A DNA stretch of 64,000 nucleotides from an uncultured Anaerolineae bacterium. GTDB taxonomy: Bacteria > Chloroflexota > Anaerolineae > Aggregatilineales > Phototrophicaceae. A program made the position numbers and the translations under genes. Numbering within the stretch: the first letter of the stretch is position 1; each line of letters starts with the position of its first letter. This document shows positions 52,122 through 62,861 of the stretch, piece by piece. The stretch is taken from NCBI GenBank assembly GCA_937944445.1, contig CALDYP010000045.1:16887-80886 (forward strand). The letters run 5' to 3'. Below the pieces are notes generated by a model that was given only the letters and a program-made list of their open reading frames with translations, ran no database searches and was not told the DNA's origin.

Positions 52122-53390
52122 ATGATCTCATCAGACGTCATCAACATGCTCGAACTCGGCCAGCGGGCGAAAGCCGCCAGCCAGCACCTCGCGGCGCTCA
52201 CGACTGAGCAGAAGAACGCCGCGTTAGGGCGCATCGCCGACCTGCTGGCTGCCCACACCGACGACATCCTGCGCGCCAACCGCGAGGACATCGCCCGCGC
52301 CACGGCCAACGGGGTTGACCCGGTGTGGATCCGCGATCGGCTGGACTTGGAGAAGCGCATGAGCGGCCTCATCGCCGACGTGCGGCGCGTGGTCGATCTG
52401 CCCGACCCGGTGGGCACGGTCTACGACGAACGCGACGTGCCGCCCAACCTGCGCGTGCACAAGCGGCGCGTGCCGATCGGCGTGCTGGGCGTGATCTACG
52501 AGAGCCGCCCGAACGTGACCGTTGACGTCAGCACGCTGGCGCTCAAGACGGGCAACGCGGTCATCTTGCGCGGCGGCAGCGACACGCTGACGACCAACCT
52601 CGCGCTGGTGGACGTGCTGCGGCGCGCCCTGCGCGAGGCGGGCATCCCTGACGACGCGATGCAGTACGTCGCCAGCGCCGATCGGCGCTACGTGACCGAG
52701 ATGCTCAAGCTGCACCAGTTCATCGACCTGATCATCCCGCGCGGCGGGGCCAGCCTGCACGACTTCTGCCGCGAGCACAGCACGATCCCGGTCATCATCG
52801 GCGGCATGGGCATCTGTCACCTGTTCGTTGACCACAGCGCCAACCTGCCCGCCAGCCTCGACGTGATCGCCAACGCCAAGCTCCAGCGGCCTGCCGTCTG
52901 CAACGCGCTCGACACGCTGCTTGTGCATGAGCGGATCGCCGCCAGCTTCCTGCCGCAGGTGGTCGAACGCTTGGCGGCGGCGGGCGTGCAGTTCCGCGCG
53001 GAGCCGCGCGCCCACGCGCTGCTCGATCACCCCGCGGTGCGCGCCGCCCGTGAAGGCGACTTCGACACCGAGTGGATGGGCCTCACGCTGGGGCTGAAAG
53101 TCGTCCGCGATCTAGACGAGGCGATTGCCCACATCCGCGCCCACAGCACCCAACACAGCGACGGCATCTTGACCGAGGACGCCGCAGCCGCCGAGCGTTT
53201 CTTGAACGCCGTGGACAGCGCCGCCGTCTACTGGAACGCCAGCACGCGCTTCACCGACGGCAGCGCGCTGGGCTTGGGGGCCGAGGTGGCCATCAGCACG
53301 CAGAAGCTGCACGCGCGCGGCCCGATGGCGCTAGAAGAGTTGACTACTTACAAATGGGTCGTCGTCGGCCAGTACACCCCCCGCCCGTGA
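52122..53390 (+). CDS. proA: Glutamate-5-semialdehyde dehydrogenase (gamma-glutamyl phosphate reductase)
   Basis: 422 residues. Second step of proline synthesis. Seen: PIGVLGVIYESRPNVTVDV, LKTGNAVILRGGSDTL, IIPRGGASLHDF, VIIGGMGICHLFVD and the catalytic Cys C260 in NAKLQRPAVCNALDTLLVH; the C-terminal TDGSALGLGAEVAISTQKLHARGPM is typical. Normal length. proB is not next to it. The ATG follows AAGGTGG. Confidence 0.97.
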   Translation: MISSDVINMLELGQRAKAASQHLAALTTEQKNAALGRIADLLAAHTDDILRANREDIARATANGVDPVWIRDRLDLEKRMSGLIADVRRVVDLPDPVGTVYDERDVPPNLRVHKRRVPIGVLGVIYESRPNVTVDVSTLALKTGNAVILRGGSDTLTTNLALVDVLRRALREAGIPDDAMQYVASADRRYVTEMLKLHQFIDLIIPRGGASLHDFCREHSTIPVIIGGMGICHLFVDHSANLPASLDVIANAKLQRPAVCNALDTLLVHERIAASFLPQVVERLAAAGVQFRAEPRAHALLDHPAVRAAREGDFDTEWMGLTLGLKVVRDLDEAIAHIRAHSTQHSDGILTEDAAAAERFLNAVDSAAVYWNASTRFTDGSALGLGAEVAISTQKLHARGPMALEELTTYKWVVVGQYTPRP

Positions 53391-53393
53391 CCG

Positions 53394-54302
53394 ATGACCC
53401 GCTCACTCATCATCATCAACCCCCATGCAGGCGGCGGGCGTGCCCGCCGCATCTGGCAGCGGCACGCGGATTACATCCGCGCGCGGCTGGGCGACGTTGA
53501 AGCGGTCGAGACCAACTCACAGGATGACGTGGCGGACGTGCTGTGCAGCGCGAGCCGCCGCGGGGTGACGCGCGTCATCAGCATTGGCGGCGACGGAACC
53601 AACCACTACAGCGTCAACGCCATCCTCCGCCACAACCACGCCCACCCCCATCACCCCCTGACCTACGCCAGCTTGCCGGCTGGCACTGGCCGCGACTGGT
53701 CGCGCGGGGCGGCCATGCCGCTGAGCATCCCTCAAGCGGTCGATTGGATCGCCAGCGCGCGCCTGCGCAATGTGGACGTGGGGCGCGCCCTGCTCGATGG
53801 GCAGGAACGCTTCTTCCTCAACGCGAGCAGCGTCGGCGTCAGCGGGGAGGTGGTGAAGCGCGTCGAGGCGTCGGCCAAAGGCGGGCGCATCACCTACTTA
53901 AAGGCGATCCTGAAAGCGCTGCTGGCCTACCGCCCGACGCCGATGCAGATCGACGTGGACGGTCAGCGCTGGTTGGAGGGGCCGGTGTATCTGGCGGCGG
54001 TGTGCAATGGGCAGTTCTTCGGGCAGGGGTTGAAGGTCGCGCCGGACGCACAGATCGACGATGGCCTGTTTGACCTCGTCGCCGCGGGCGATCTGCGACT
54101 GCCAGTGGTGCTGCGACTGCTCCAGCAGATGTACCGCGGCGCACACATCTTCAGCCCACATGTGCAGCTTCAGCGCGGCAGCGTCGTCACCATCACCCAC
54201 ACAGCAGGCGGACAAATCGGCCTCGACCTCGACGGGGAGGGGGCCTTTGCGCAGCAAGTCAGCTACAGCCTGCTGCCCCGCGCGTTAGGGATGCACACGT
54301 GA
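53394..54302 (+). CDS. Diacylglycerol kinase family (YegS/DagK-like) lipid kinase
   Basis: 302 residues. Seen: IIINPHAGGGRA at the N terminus, the ATP-binding ISIGGDGTNHYSVNAI, SLPAGTGRDWSRG, the NASSVGVSGEVVK core and a C-terminal beta sandwich with LDLDGEGA. Members phosphorylate diacylglycerol or related lipids at the membrane. GTGRDW replaces the more usual GT.NDFAR, so the exact lipid is uncertain. It starts three bases after proA and is convergent with the response regulator gene. Confidence 0.9.
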   Translation: MTRSLIIINPHAGGGRARRIWQRHADYIRARLGDVEAVETNSQDDVADVLCSASRRGVTRVISIGGDGTNHYSVNAILRHNHAHPHHPLTYASLPAGTGRDWSRGAAMPLSIPQAVDWIASARLRNVDVGRALLDGQERFFLNASSVGVSGEVVKRVEASAKGGRITYLKAILKALLAYRPTPMQIDVDGQRWLEGPVYLAAVCNGQFFGQGLKVAPDAQIDDGLFDLVAAGDLRLPVVLRLLQQMYRGAHIFSPHVQLQRGSVVTITHTAGGQIGLDLDGEGAFAQQVSYSLLPRALGMHT

Positions 54303-54315
54303 CAGGCGGCGCGCG

Positions 54316-54753
54316 CTAGGCCTGCGCCACCACGTACTGACGCACGCCGTACTGGTCGATGATGAGCGGCACTTGCGGGCGCAGCCCGTCCGCCGAGGTG
54401 AGGCTCAGCCGCTTGAACAAGTCGGTAAAGCCGTGCGGCTTGACGAGGAAGATGTCACAGCCTTTGCTGAAGGCGCTCTCCATTATGCTGCGGTCGTCGT
54501 GCATGGTCGCCACGATCAAGCAGCACTCAGGGTGCTGACGCCGCAGCCGCACCAGCAGCTCAAGCCCGCTCATGTCGCCGATCTCCAAGTCCACCAGCGC
54601 AGCAGACAGGACGGGCAGCGCGGTCATGGCCGTGACGGCCTCTGCGCCGCTGCGCGCGCTGGTCACGGTGCAGCCTGCTTGGGTCATTAAGCGTTCGAAA
54701 AAAAAACGGTTGGCGTCCGTGTCGTCAACAATAAGAACATTTTTTGTAGACAT
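54316..54753 (-). CDS. Single-domain response regulator
   Basis: 145 residues, a receiver domain and short tail, no output domain. The acidic pair (IVDDTD), phospho-acceptor D55 (LVDLEIGDMSG), T83 (VATMHDD) and K105 (FLVKPHG) are all present. It follows the histidine kinase and a second receiver on the same strand, 26 bp downstream. A role in phosphotransfer or protein-protein control is likely. Confidence 0.9.
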   Translation of the reverse strand: MSTKNVLIVDDTDANRFFFERLMTQAGCTVTSARSGAEAVTAMTALPVLSAALVDLEIGDMSGLELLVRLRRQHPECCLIVATMHDDRSIMESAFSKGCDIFLVKPHGFTDLFKRLSLTSADGLRPQVPLIIDQYGVRQYVVAQA

Positions 54754-54779
54754 GTAATATATTTCCTGTGGCTTGTTGA

Positions 54780-55271
54780 TTACAAATCAGCGGGTGAGGA
54801 TGCGGGAGCGTCCTCCTCTCTGATAGCAGGCAGCGGCTGCGTGTCTGACATGTCGGGCTTCTCTTGCAGCACCGACACGGCCAGCCGCTCCGACGTGGAC
54901 AAGCGCGCGGGGGTGTTCTGCGCGTACTGCTGGAACAACTGCACCAAATGCGGGATCGGCAGCGGCTTGGCCATGTAATCGTCGCAGCCAGCTTCTAGAC
55001 AGCGTTCGCGGTCACCGACCATCGCATAGGCCGTCACGGCCACGATAGGCGTTTTGACCCCGTCCGCGCGCAGGCGCTGCACCACCTCCAACCCATTCAG
55101 TTCGCCGCTGATCTGGATGTCCATCAGCACCAGATCGGGGTTGACACTGTGAAAGCGCGCGAGCGCCTCCGTGCCATCGACAAAGCTGATGACCTCATGG
55201 TTGCCCATCTTGGCCACGCGCTTCACGAGAAAGACGTTCGCCGGGTTGTCCTCTACATACAAAATGCGCAT
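54780..55271 (-). CDS. Single-domain response regulator (CheY/DivK-like)
   Basis: 163 residues from the ATG of MRILYVEDN, which sits behind GGAG, one base past the kinase stop. D51 (LVLMDIQISGELNG), T80 (AVTAYAM) and K102 (YMAKPLP) form the receiver active site. AVTAYAMxGDRERCLEAGCDDYMAKP resembles DivK-type and hybrid-kinase receivers. A ~40-residue disordered tail (MSDTQPLPAIREEDAPASS) follows. Co-translated with the kinase. Confidence 0.92.
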   Translation of the reverse strand: MRILYVEDNPANVFLVKRVAKMGNHEVISFVDGTEALARFHSVNPDLVLMDIQISGELNGLEVVQRLRADGVKTPIVAVTAYAMVGDRERCLEAGCDDYMAKPLPIPHLVQLFQQYAQNTPARLSTSERLAVSVLQEKPDMSDTQPLPAIREEDAPASSPADL

Positions 55272-55272
55272 T

Positions 55273-56733
<1,461 letters not shown>

Positions 56734-56773
56734 TCAAAAACTCAATTAAAGATAGCTTAAGCTGTTTAAAAGT

Positions 56774-56801
56774 ATTGTAACAAGTAATGCGCGAACTGCA
56801 A
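56774..56801 (-). promoter_or_regulatory. Candidate promoter of the histidine kinase operon
   Basis: Minus-strand TTGCAG and TACAAT with 16 bp between, ~40 bp before the kinase ATG. Same -35 and -10 words as the ftsL and ftsZ candidates. Confidence 0.4.
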
Positions 56802-56839
56802 TAACTCCATGGCAAATCTATGCGAATCTCACGACGAAT

Positions 56840-56871
56840 GGGGCTGCGTGCACGGATGATCACGCAGTCCC
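56840..56871 (-). terminator. Hairpin after the SH3b exoprotein gene
   Basis: An 11-bp stem (GGGRCTGCGTG/CACGCAGYCCC, one G-T or mismatch position) with a ten-base loop lies 22 bp beyond the stop of the SH3b protein gene. There is no T-run. Confidence 0.5.
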
Positions 56872-56893
56872 ATCTCACATGCCTGACAAAGTG

Positions 56894-58555
56894 TTACGAA
56901 CCGCAGCGCACGGTGACGGTTAGCGTTTCGCCTGCCTGTGACGAGAACGACGCAGAGAAGGCCGTGTCCGCTTGGAAGGTGTGGGTGAGGACGCGCTGAT
57001 CGCCGCTTTGGGCGACGATGCCAGTCACGGCGTTCAAGCGGATGAAGTTGTTGAACGACGGCTGGAACGTGCCGCCGCTCACTTCAAAGGTGGCGGTTGT
57101 TCCGGCCGTGGCGCGCCAGATGCCGCCGACGTCGGTGATCGTCCCAACGGGGCTGGCAGGCTCAGTCAGCGTGGCCGGGGCCGCCCCGCACAGTTCGCCG
57201 GTGGCGGCGCTGGTCAAGCTGCCGGTGACGGGCGGCGCGTCGGGGATCGTCTCCGCAGGCACGACGGGCGTCGGCAGCGCGTCCGGCAGCGTCGGCGGCT
57301 CTTCAACCGCGGTCACCTCTTCTGGCGTCGGCTCTTCTGTCGCGGCGGCTTCTTGCGGGGTTGGCTCTGGCAGGTCAACCGCGGGTAGCGCCACCAAGCG
57401 CCCTAACAGCGACACCGGCAAGTGGCGCACTAAGCTCGCGTCGTAGGTGTCGGGCACGGGGGCGCTTGTCGCTTGCGATTGCCCGTCCACGCTGACGATC
57501 ACCTCCAACCCTGAGACCGCCTCCGAGCGGAAGTTGTCGGCGATGAAGCGCGCCTCGCCCTCTAGGACGATCGCGGAAAAGCTGGCGTTGGGCTGGCTGC
57601 GGATGAACAGCGTGCCGTTGAACTCGATCAACACCTTGTTGATGCGGGTGCGCACGCGGCTGGACAGGCCGTCGGGCGATTGCAGCAGCAGGCCGCTGTT
57701 GGGCGCATCGGCACACGACGGATCAACATCGCGGCTGCTGACGATGAAGGCCTGCATGGTGGTGAACTCGGGCGTCTGCTGCGCGATGGGGGTCGGCGCA
57801 GGCGTGTTCACATCCACCACCGGCACGGTCTCAATCCCGCCGGCGATCTCCAAATACGGCGCGTAGACCCAACCCGGCGTGCCAAAGCCGTTGGGGATGA
57901 CGACGCGCACCCATGAGCGATCGGCTAAGCGCCCCGTCACCGTGACCGACTCGCCCGGGCGAAGCTGCCACAGCAAGTCCGCGCCGCCGTCCGGCCCACG
58001 ACGAATGTTCAGGCCGAAGTCGGCGATGACGCGCCCGCTGCGCTGGCCTGTCACTTCCTGCACGACGTCGGCATCATCTGTCACTGTCACGTCCCCAAAG
58101 GCGATCATCAACACGTTGACCAGTTGATTGTTGACCGTCAGCAGGCGCGGGCGCGCTGCGACCACTGTCAGCAGGCCGTTTTCCGTGTCGAGCGTGCGCA
58201 GCCGTAAGCTCGTGAAGTCGGTGATCGGGCGGCGATCGGCAGGCTGGGCGAGCGCGGCGCCCTCGGTGCGCGCGGTTGTCTCTACGATGCCGTTGCCGAG
58301 GCAGGCTTGGCCGTCCTGCAAGTTCTCACAGATCAAGCGCGCGGCGTTGAACGCGGCGGTCACCTGCGCGGGGCACGTGCGGCTGAGCGCCGGGGCCGCC
58401 GGCGGCGCAGGCTGGGCCGCGTCGGGCGGCGCGGGTTGCAGCGGCGCAGGCTGGGCGGGGTCAGGCGGGGGCAGCGTCGGCTGGGCGGGCACTTGCGCCG
58501 TCACGCTGACAGCCGCCACGCTGAGCATCAACAGCCCTACGACGAATCGTTTCAT
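56894..58555 (-). CDS. Secreted SH3b-domain protein with Pro-rich linkers
   Basis: 553 residues from the ATG behind GGGAGACC. Signal peptide (MKRFVVGLLMLSVAAVSVTA), a Pro/Ala/Gln-rich stretch (~21-60), a ~120-residue Cys-containing domain beginning SRTCPAQVTAAFNAARLICE, an SH3b module (~165-225: FGLNIRRGPDGGADLLWQLRPGES... W.Y.PYLE), a beta-rich domain with DPSCADAPNSGLLLQ, a Thr/Pro/Glu-rich linker (~400-445) and a C-terminal beta domain (~470-553). Probably wall-associated. The two non-SH3b domains are not recognised; similar multi-domain exoproteins are common in Chloroflexota. Confidence 0.8.
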   Translation of the reverse strand: MKRFVVGLLMLSVAAVSVTAQVPAQPTLPPPDPAQPAPLQPAPPDAAQPAPPAAPALSRTCPAQVTAAFNAARLICENLQDGQACLGNGIVETTARTEGAALAQPADRRPITDFTSLRLRTLDTENGLLTVVAARPRLLTVNNQLVNVLMIAFGDVTVTDDADVVQEVTGQRSGRVIADFGLNIRRGPDGGADLLWQLRPGESVTVTGRLADRSWVRVVIPNGFGTPGWVYAPYLEIAGGIETVPVVDVNTPAPTPIAQQTPEFTTMQAFIVSSRDVDPSCADAPNSGLLLQSPDGLSSRVRTRINKVLIEFNGTLFIRSQPNASFSAIVLEGEARFIADNFRSEAVSGLEVIVSVDGQSQATSAPVPDTYDASLVRHLPVSLLGRLVALPAVDLPEPTPQEAAATEEPTPEEVTAVEEPPTLPDALPTPVVPAETIPDAPPVTGSLTSAATGELCGAAPATLTEPASPVGTITDVGGIWRATAGTTATFEVSGGTFQPSFNNFIRLNAVTGIVAQSGDQRVLTHTFQADTAFSASFSSQAGETLTVTVRCGS

Positions 58556-58673
58556 GGTTGGTCTCCCTTCTCCATGTTTCATGAGCATTACAGCGCCCGT
58601 CGAACGCGGAAACTGAGCTATAATGCGCCCTGAGGGTGTGCGGTACTCATCATACCTGACGAAAGGTGCGCCT

Positions 58674-59924
58674 GTGAAGCAAACAATCCTACTCGTTCTG
58701 GCGGCGCTGCTGGCGGCCTGCCAGCCCGCGGAACCCCCTCTGCCCACCTTAGCCAACCTGAGCGACCTCCAAACGCAGGCGGCAGCTGTTCAACCGACTG
58801 ACGCGCCCACCGAAACGCTCACCCCCACCGAGACCCCGCGCGGCCTTGTGCTGCCGCCTACTTTCACGCCGACTGCACCGCCGCCGACCGAGACGCCCCC
58901 CTCGACGCGCGCGCCCGCCACGCCTACTCCCAACACCTTTGAGGTCAGCGGCACGCTCTACTACGTGGTCAATGGGCGGCAGTTCATCGCCCACGACCTC
59001 GCCAGCGACGCGCCGCGCGTCCTGCGCGAGTTTGAGCCGGGCGTGTTCATCCGCGATCTGACGCTCTCGCCCGACAGTGCGCTGATCGCTTTCGTCGCTC
59101 AGATCACCCCCCTCCTGAGCGAAATCTTCGTGATGGATCTGACGGGGAACTACCTCCAGCAGGTGTCGTGCCTGCGCTTTGGGTTTGCGCAGCGCCCTGC
59201 ATGGCGCGACAGCGACACCTTGACGTGGTTCGCTGCGCCGTCCGAGGGCGCGGCGGGCAACATCTTCCAAGCGAGCGTGACGGGCAGCGGAGCCTGCCCT
59301 GAGGGCAACAACCAGCAGCCGCTCGTCCGATTGGAGCTGCCCACGTTCTACGGCATGGTGTGGGAAGGCGACACGCTCTACTACGTCCGCACGGACGCGC
59401 TGCTGACGTTCGACCCCGTGACGCAGCTTACGAGCACCGTCGTGCCGCACACCGGCTACGGCCCCAACCGCTTCCCGATTGTGTCATCACAGGGGGACAT
59501 CGCCTTCATCGTGGATCGCGTCCTCACTGGCGGGCAGATCGCCGCCAACGCCAACGTCTACACCGCCCCCGGGCCAGATGGCCGCCGCCGCGTCTTCCCC
59601 ACGCTCTTCCCGCCCTTCATCGAGCGCCTCGTGTGGTCGAACAGCGGCGCGCTGCTGCTTGGGATCGGGCGCGACCAGATCAACTTACGAGACAGCGCCA
59701 CCGGTGACGTGCGCCTGATTGCGGATCGCCTCGTGAACCCCGCAGCGGCTTTCAGCCCAGATGACGCCTTCATCGCTTACACCGCCCCCAGCGCGAGCGG
59801 CGCGCCGCAGTGGGTGATTCACGAGCTGGCCAGCGGGCGGCGGCGCATCCTGCTCAACGCGCCGCTCGGCCTCTACAGCGATCCATTATGGCTCAACAGC
59901 GATGAGTTCACCTTGCAGGGCTAG
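58674..59924 (+). CDS. Lipoprotein with a WD40/TolB-like beta-propeller
   Basis: 416 residues from a GTG behind GAAAGG. Lipobox LLAAC near residue 17, then a Thr/Pro-rich tether (~45-90, TPTETP, TPTAPPPTETPP). The rest consists of repeated units: FIRDLTLSPDSALIAFVAQ, GNYLQQVSC..RPAWRDSDTLTWFA, IERLVWSNSGALLLGIG and AFSPDDAFIAYTAP. Each resembles a TolB/WD40 blade. No catalytic residues stand out; it may bind a surface ligand. It is divergent from the SH3b gene and convergent with the acyl-CoA synthetase. TATAAT at 58619-58624 is a possible -10. Confidence 0.82.
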   Translation: MKQTILLVLAALLAACQPAEPPLPTLANLSDLQTQAAAVQPTDAPTETLTPTETPRGLVLPPTFTPTAPPPTETPPSTRAPATPTPNTFEVSGTLYYVVNGRQFIAHDLASDAPRVLREFEPGVFIRDLTLSPDSALIAFVAQITPLLSEIFVMDLTGNYLQQVSCLRFGFAQRPAWRDSDTLTWFAAPSEGAAGNIFQASVTGSGACPEGNNQQPLVRLELPTFYGMVWEGDTLYYVRTDALLTFDPVTQLTSTVVPHTGYGPNRFPIVSSQGDIAFIVDRVLTGGQIAANANVYTAPGPDGRRRVFPTLFPPFIERLVWSNSGALLLGIGRDQINLRDSATGDVRLIADRLVNPAAAFSPDDAFIAYTAPSASGAPQWVIHELASGRRRILLNAPLGLYSDPLWLNSDEFTLQG

Positions 59925-59934
59925 GCCGCCCGCG

Positions 59935-61695
59935 TCACTCGGTGACGCCTTCTAGCTTGGGCAGGTCGCGCCGAACGAGCTTGCCGGCGTCGTTGTAGGG
60001 CAGGCGGTCGACAAAAACGTACTTGCGCGGCACTTCATAGGCGGCTAAGTGCGGCTTCAAGAACGCCACCAGCTCAGCGCTCTTGACGGTCATCCCCGGC
60101 TTGAGGACGATCCACCCCTGCACGGCTTCCTCGCCGACGACTTTGGGGTGCGGCACGTACCACACGCCCGCATCAGCCACGGCGGGGTGCTCTTTCAACA
60201 CCTTCTCGATGTTGGCCGGGTAGACGTTGAAGCCGCCGATGATCGCCATGTCCTTCTTGCGATCCACCAAGTAGAGGTAGCCTTCCTCGTCCATGTAGCC
60301 CACGTCGCCCGTGTACATCCAGCGCTTGCCCTCCAGCTCGCGCAGCACCTTCGCCGACTCTTCGGGCTGGTTGTAATAGCCCAGCATCACGTTGGGCGCG
60401 TGGAGGATGACCTCGCCCACCTCGCCCACCGGCAGGACGCGCGTGCCCGTCTCCACGTCTACGATGCGAAAGTCCACATCGGGCATGGCAAGGCCGACCG
60501 AGTTCGGGCGGACGGGGCCCGTGATCGGGTTGGCGTGGTTGCCGATGGGCACTTCGCTCAGGCCGTAGGCGTCTACAAGGTTCGGGACGCCCGCGGCTGT
60601 GGCCGCCTCCCACACGGTGCGATGCAGCGGCGACGCCGCGCTGATCGCCAGCACCATGTGCTTGAAGTTGACCTCGCCTTTTTTCACGCGGTCATGGTTG
60701 GCCATCGCGTGCCACAGCAGCGGCACGGCGCACATCACCTCTGGCTTATAGGTGGCGATGAGGTCAATCAGCGTGTTCGTGTCGCGCGCATCAGGGACGA
60801 GCAGCACCTGCCAGCCGCACAAGATCGACTGGTTGAGCACGACGATCAAGCCAAAGATGTGGAACATCGGCAGCGCCACGACCGACGTGAAGTTCTCGCG
60901 CTTGTAGTGCTTGCCGTACTTGGTGTAGTCAACGTTCGTCCACGCGCCGACCTGTTCGGTGCTGAACGCCAGCATGCGGTGCGTGGCCATTGCGCCTTTG
61001 GGCGTGCCGGTCGTCCCGCCGGTGTACTGCAAGAAGGCGATGTCGTCCGGCTCAACGACGACTTCCGGCGTTTGGCCTTTGTGCTTGCGCAGCAGATCTT
61101 GGAACCAGAAATCGCCCGCTTGAATCTCTTTGAGCGCGTGGCCGCCCTTCTCTTCCTGCGTCGCCGAGAAGGCCGTGCGCGCCAGCGGCGCAAGGTATTC
61201 CTTGACGTTGGTCACGATCACATGGCGGACTTTCGTCCCTGCCTGCACCGATTTGAACGTGTTGTACAGCGCGGTGATCGTCACCAGCACCACCGCATCG
61301 CAGTCGTTGGCTTGATACTGAATCTTGGGCGGGGGATAAGCGGGGTTGATCGTGGCGACGACGCCGCCCGCCTTCAAGATGCCGTAATAGGCGATGACGA
61401 AGGCCGCGATGTTGGGCATCAGCAGGGCGACGTGCTGCCCCTTCTGCAAGCCGATCTCCACCAGCGCCGCCGCGAAGGCGTCGCTCGCCTCGTCCAGTTC
61501 TTTATAGGTCACGACGTGCTTCTGATGCCCGACGACTGGCAAGCGCACGCTGGTGATGAGCGCCGGCCGGTTGGGATGGCGGGCCGCCGTGTCTCGCAGA
61601 TACGATTGTACGGTACGCTCTGGCGGCGTCCCTAGCGTGGTCGGCACGCCCGGCTCATAGTGCTTCAACCACGGTTTATCGGCATACGTTACCAC
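59935..61695 (-). CDS. Long-chain acyl-CoA synthetase (AMP-forming)
   Basis: 586 residues. ANL-superfamily signatures in order: the P-loop LQYTGGTTGTPKGAMATH (~220-237), MFHIFGL, DAYGLSEVPIG (A5-like motif), GEVILHAPNVMLGYYNQPE, YTGDVGYMDEEGYLYLVDRKKDM (A7/A8 hinge) and the catalytic Lys in YNDAGKLVRRDL near the C terminus. It activates a fatty acid to its CoA thioester. Substrate length cannot be read from sequence. FadD-like by overall similarity. Confidence 0.93.
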   Translation of the reverse strand: MVTYADKPWLKHYEPGVPTTLGTPPERTVQSYLRDTAARHPNRPALITSVRLPVVGHQKHVVTYKELDEASDAFAAALVEIGLQKGQHVALLMPNIAAFVIAYYGILKAGGVVATINPAYPPPKIQYQANDCDAVVLVTITALYNTFKSVQAGTKVRHVIVTNVKEYLAPLARTAFSATQEEKGGHALKEIQAGDFWFQDLLRKHKGQTPEVVVEPDDIAFLQYTGGTTGTPKGAMATHRMLAFSTEQVGAWTNVDYTKYGKHYKRENFTSVVALPMFHIFGLIVVLNQSILCGWQVLLVPDARDTNTLIDLIATYKPEVMCAVPLLWHAMANHDRVKKGEVNFKHMVLAISAASPLHRTVWEAATAAGVPNLVDAYGLSEVPIGNHANPITGPVRPNSVGLAMPDVDFRIVDVETGTRVLPVGEVGEVILHAPNVMLGYYNQPEESAKVLRELEGKRWMYTGDVGYMDEEGYLYLVDRKKDMAIIGGFNVYPANIEKVLKEHPAVADAGVWYVPHPKVVGEEAVQGWIVLKPGMTVKSAELVAFLKPHLAAYEVPRKYVFVDRLPYNDAGKLVRRDLPKLEGVTE

Positions 61696-61790
61696 AAAAC
61701 TTGCCCCAGTATGGTGAGAACTTAACTCGTCAGCCTATAGTTTGCCAAAATGAACGGAATTTTACGAGTTAGAAGAATGGCGGCGTGCTA

Positions 61791-61826
61791 GCCCCTGACT
61801 CCCGAAGGGTTGGGGGATGAGGCCTT
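61791..61826 (-). repeat. Dispersed CCTCATCCCCC-type repeat next to MITE copy 2
   Basis: Minus-strand GGCCTCATCCCCCAACCC and a CCCTTCGGGAG hairpin-like end recall the repeats at 25026-25083 and 52022-52072. It directly abuts the target duplication of the MITE. This, the MITE and a TACAAT hexamer at 61964 are all I see in the 308-bp gap between the acyl-CoA synthetase and LysM genes. Confidence 0.5.
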
Positions 61827-61834
61827 CACAATGG

Positions 61835-61924
61835 GGGGAGTCGCGCCGAGCGCTCAAGCACTCGGCTAGGACGCGCCCGCTGAAGGGGGCTGGATGAGTC
61901 CTCTGTTCGAATTTAGACACTCCC
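61835..61924 (-). mobile_element. 90-bp MITE copy with 8-bp target duplication and a 20-bp end deletion
   Basis: In reverse orientation this repeats the element at 13715-13824: GGGAGTGTCTAAATTCGAAC at one end, then the CTCATCCAGCCCC and GCCGAGTGCTTGAGCGCTCG blocks. The flanks are the direct repeat CACAATGG (61827-61834 and 61925-61932). The distal inverted end is shortened: 20 bp between two ACT triplets are missing, leaving GCGCGACTCCCC. Being flanked by a different duplication, it is an independent insertion. Confidence 0.88.
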
Positions 61925-62003
61925 CACAATGGAACCCAACGTGCGCAATTGTCGTCATAACGATACAATAGAAACAATTGGTCAAGATGTGAAGGAGGGT
62001 TTG

Positions 62004-62855
62004 ATGGGCAAGAAGATTATTGTGCTGCTGATCGTGCTGCTGATCGGCGCGGCCAGCGCTGCCGCACAAGAGCGCAGCCACACCGTGCAGCGCGGGGAAA
62101 ACCTGACGCGCATCGCGCGGCTCTACGGCGTCAGCGTGCAGTCGATCATCACGCGCAACAACCTCGCCAACCCAAACCGCATCCTGCCCGGCCAAGTCCT
62201 CATCATCCCATCGACCACGCCGCCGCTGGTCACGGCGCCCGTCCCGCCGACGAGCGTCACCACCTACACGGTGCAGCGCGGCGACACCCTGAACACCATC
62301 GCAGCGCGCTTTGGGCTGTCCTCGTGGCGGCAGATCGGCGCGTTCAACAACTTGCAAACGCCCAACGTGATCTTTGCCGGGCAGGTGCTGCAAATCCCGC
62401 CCGCCAGCTATGTGCCGCCTGCCAGCTATCAGCCCAACCTCAGCGCGGGGCAAGGCGGCGGCGCGCTCCCACCGCAGCAGACCATCACCTACATCGTTCG
62501 GCAGGGCGACACGCTCGACAGCATCGCTCGCGTCTACAACACGACTCAAGCGGCCATCCTGCAAGCGAACAACCTCGTGACGACCGTCGTGATCCCCGGG
62601 CAGGTGCTGCTCGTCCCGCTCAACACCGTCGTAGTTCAGCCGACGCCCCTCCCGATAGTTCAGCCGCCGGCGGTTGTGCTGCCAACGCCAGTCAACAACA
62701 CGCCGATCCGTGGGCCGCGTTACGTCGTCCAGCCCGGCGACACGATGATCCAGATCGGACGGCGCGCCAACCGCAGCCCGTGGGCCATCGCCGCTGCCAA
62801 CGGCATCTACAACTTAAATCGCATTTTCGTCGGGCAGGTGCTGATCATCCCGTAA
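62004..62855 (+). CDS. Secreted protein with four LysM domains
   Basis: 283 residues from an ATG behind GAAGGAGGG. Signal peptide (MGKKIIVLLIVLLIGAASAAA) followed by four LysM units: HTVQRGENLTRIARLYG, YTVQRGDTLNTIAARFG, YIVRQGDTLDSIARVYN and YVVQPGDTMIQIGRRAN. Each ends in a GQVL.IP motif, and Pro-rich spacers lie between. No catalytic domain follows, so it is a pure glycan-binding protein of the wall. The second unit is very close in wording to the LysM pieces in the ATP synthase subunit a of this window. Confidence 0.93.
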   Translation: MGKKIIVLLIVLLIGAASAAAQERSHTVQRGENLTRIARLYGVSVQSIITRNNLANPNRILPGQVLIIPSTTPPLVTAPVPPTSVTTYTVQRGDTLNTIAARFGLSSWRQIGAFNNLQTPNVIFAGQVLQIPPASYVPPASYQPNLSAGQGGGALPPQQTITYIVRQGDTLDSIARVYNTTQAAILQANNLVTTVVIPGQVLLVPLNTVVVQPTPLPIVQPPAVVLPTPVNNTPIRGPRYVVQPGDTMIQIGRRANRSPWAIAAANGIYNLNRIFVGQVLIIP

Positions 62856-62861
62856 CCGCGC

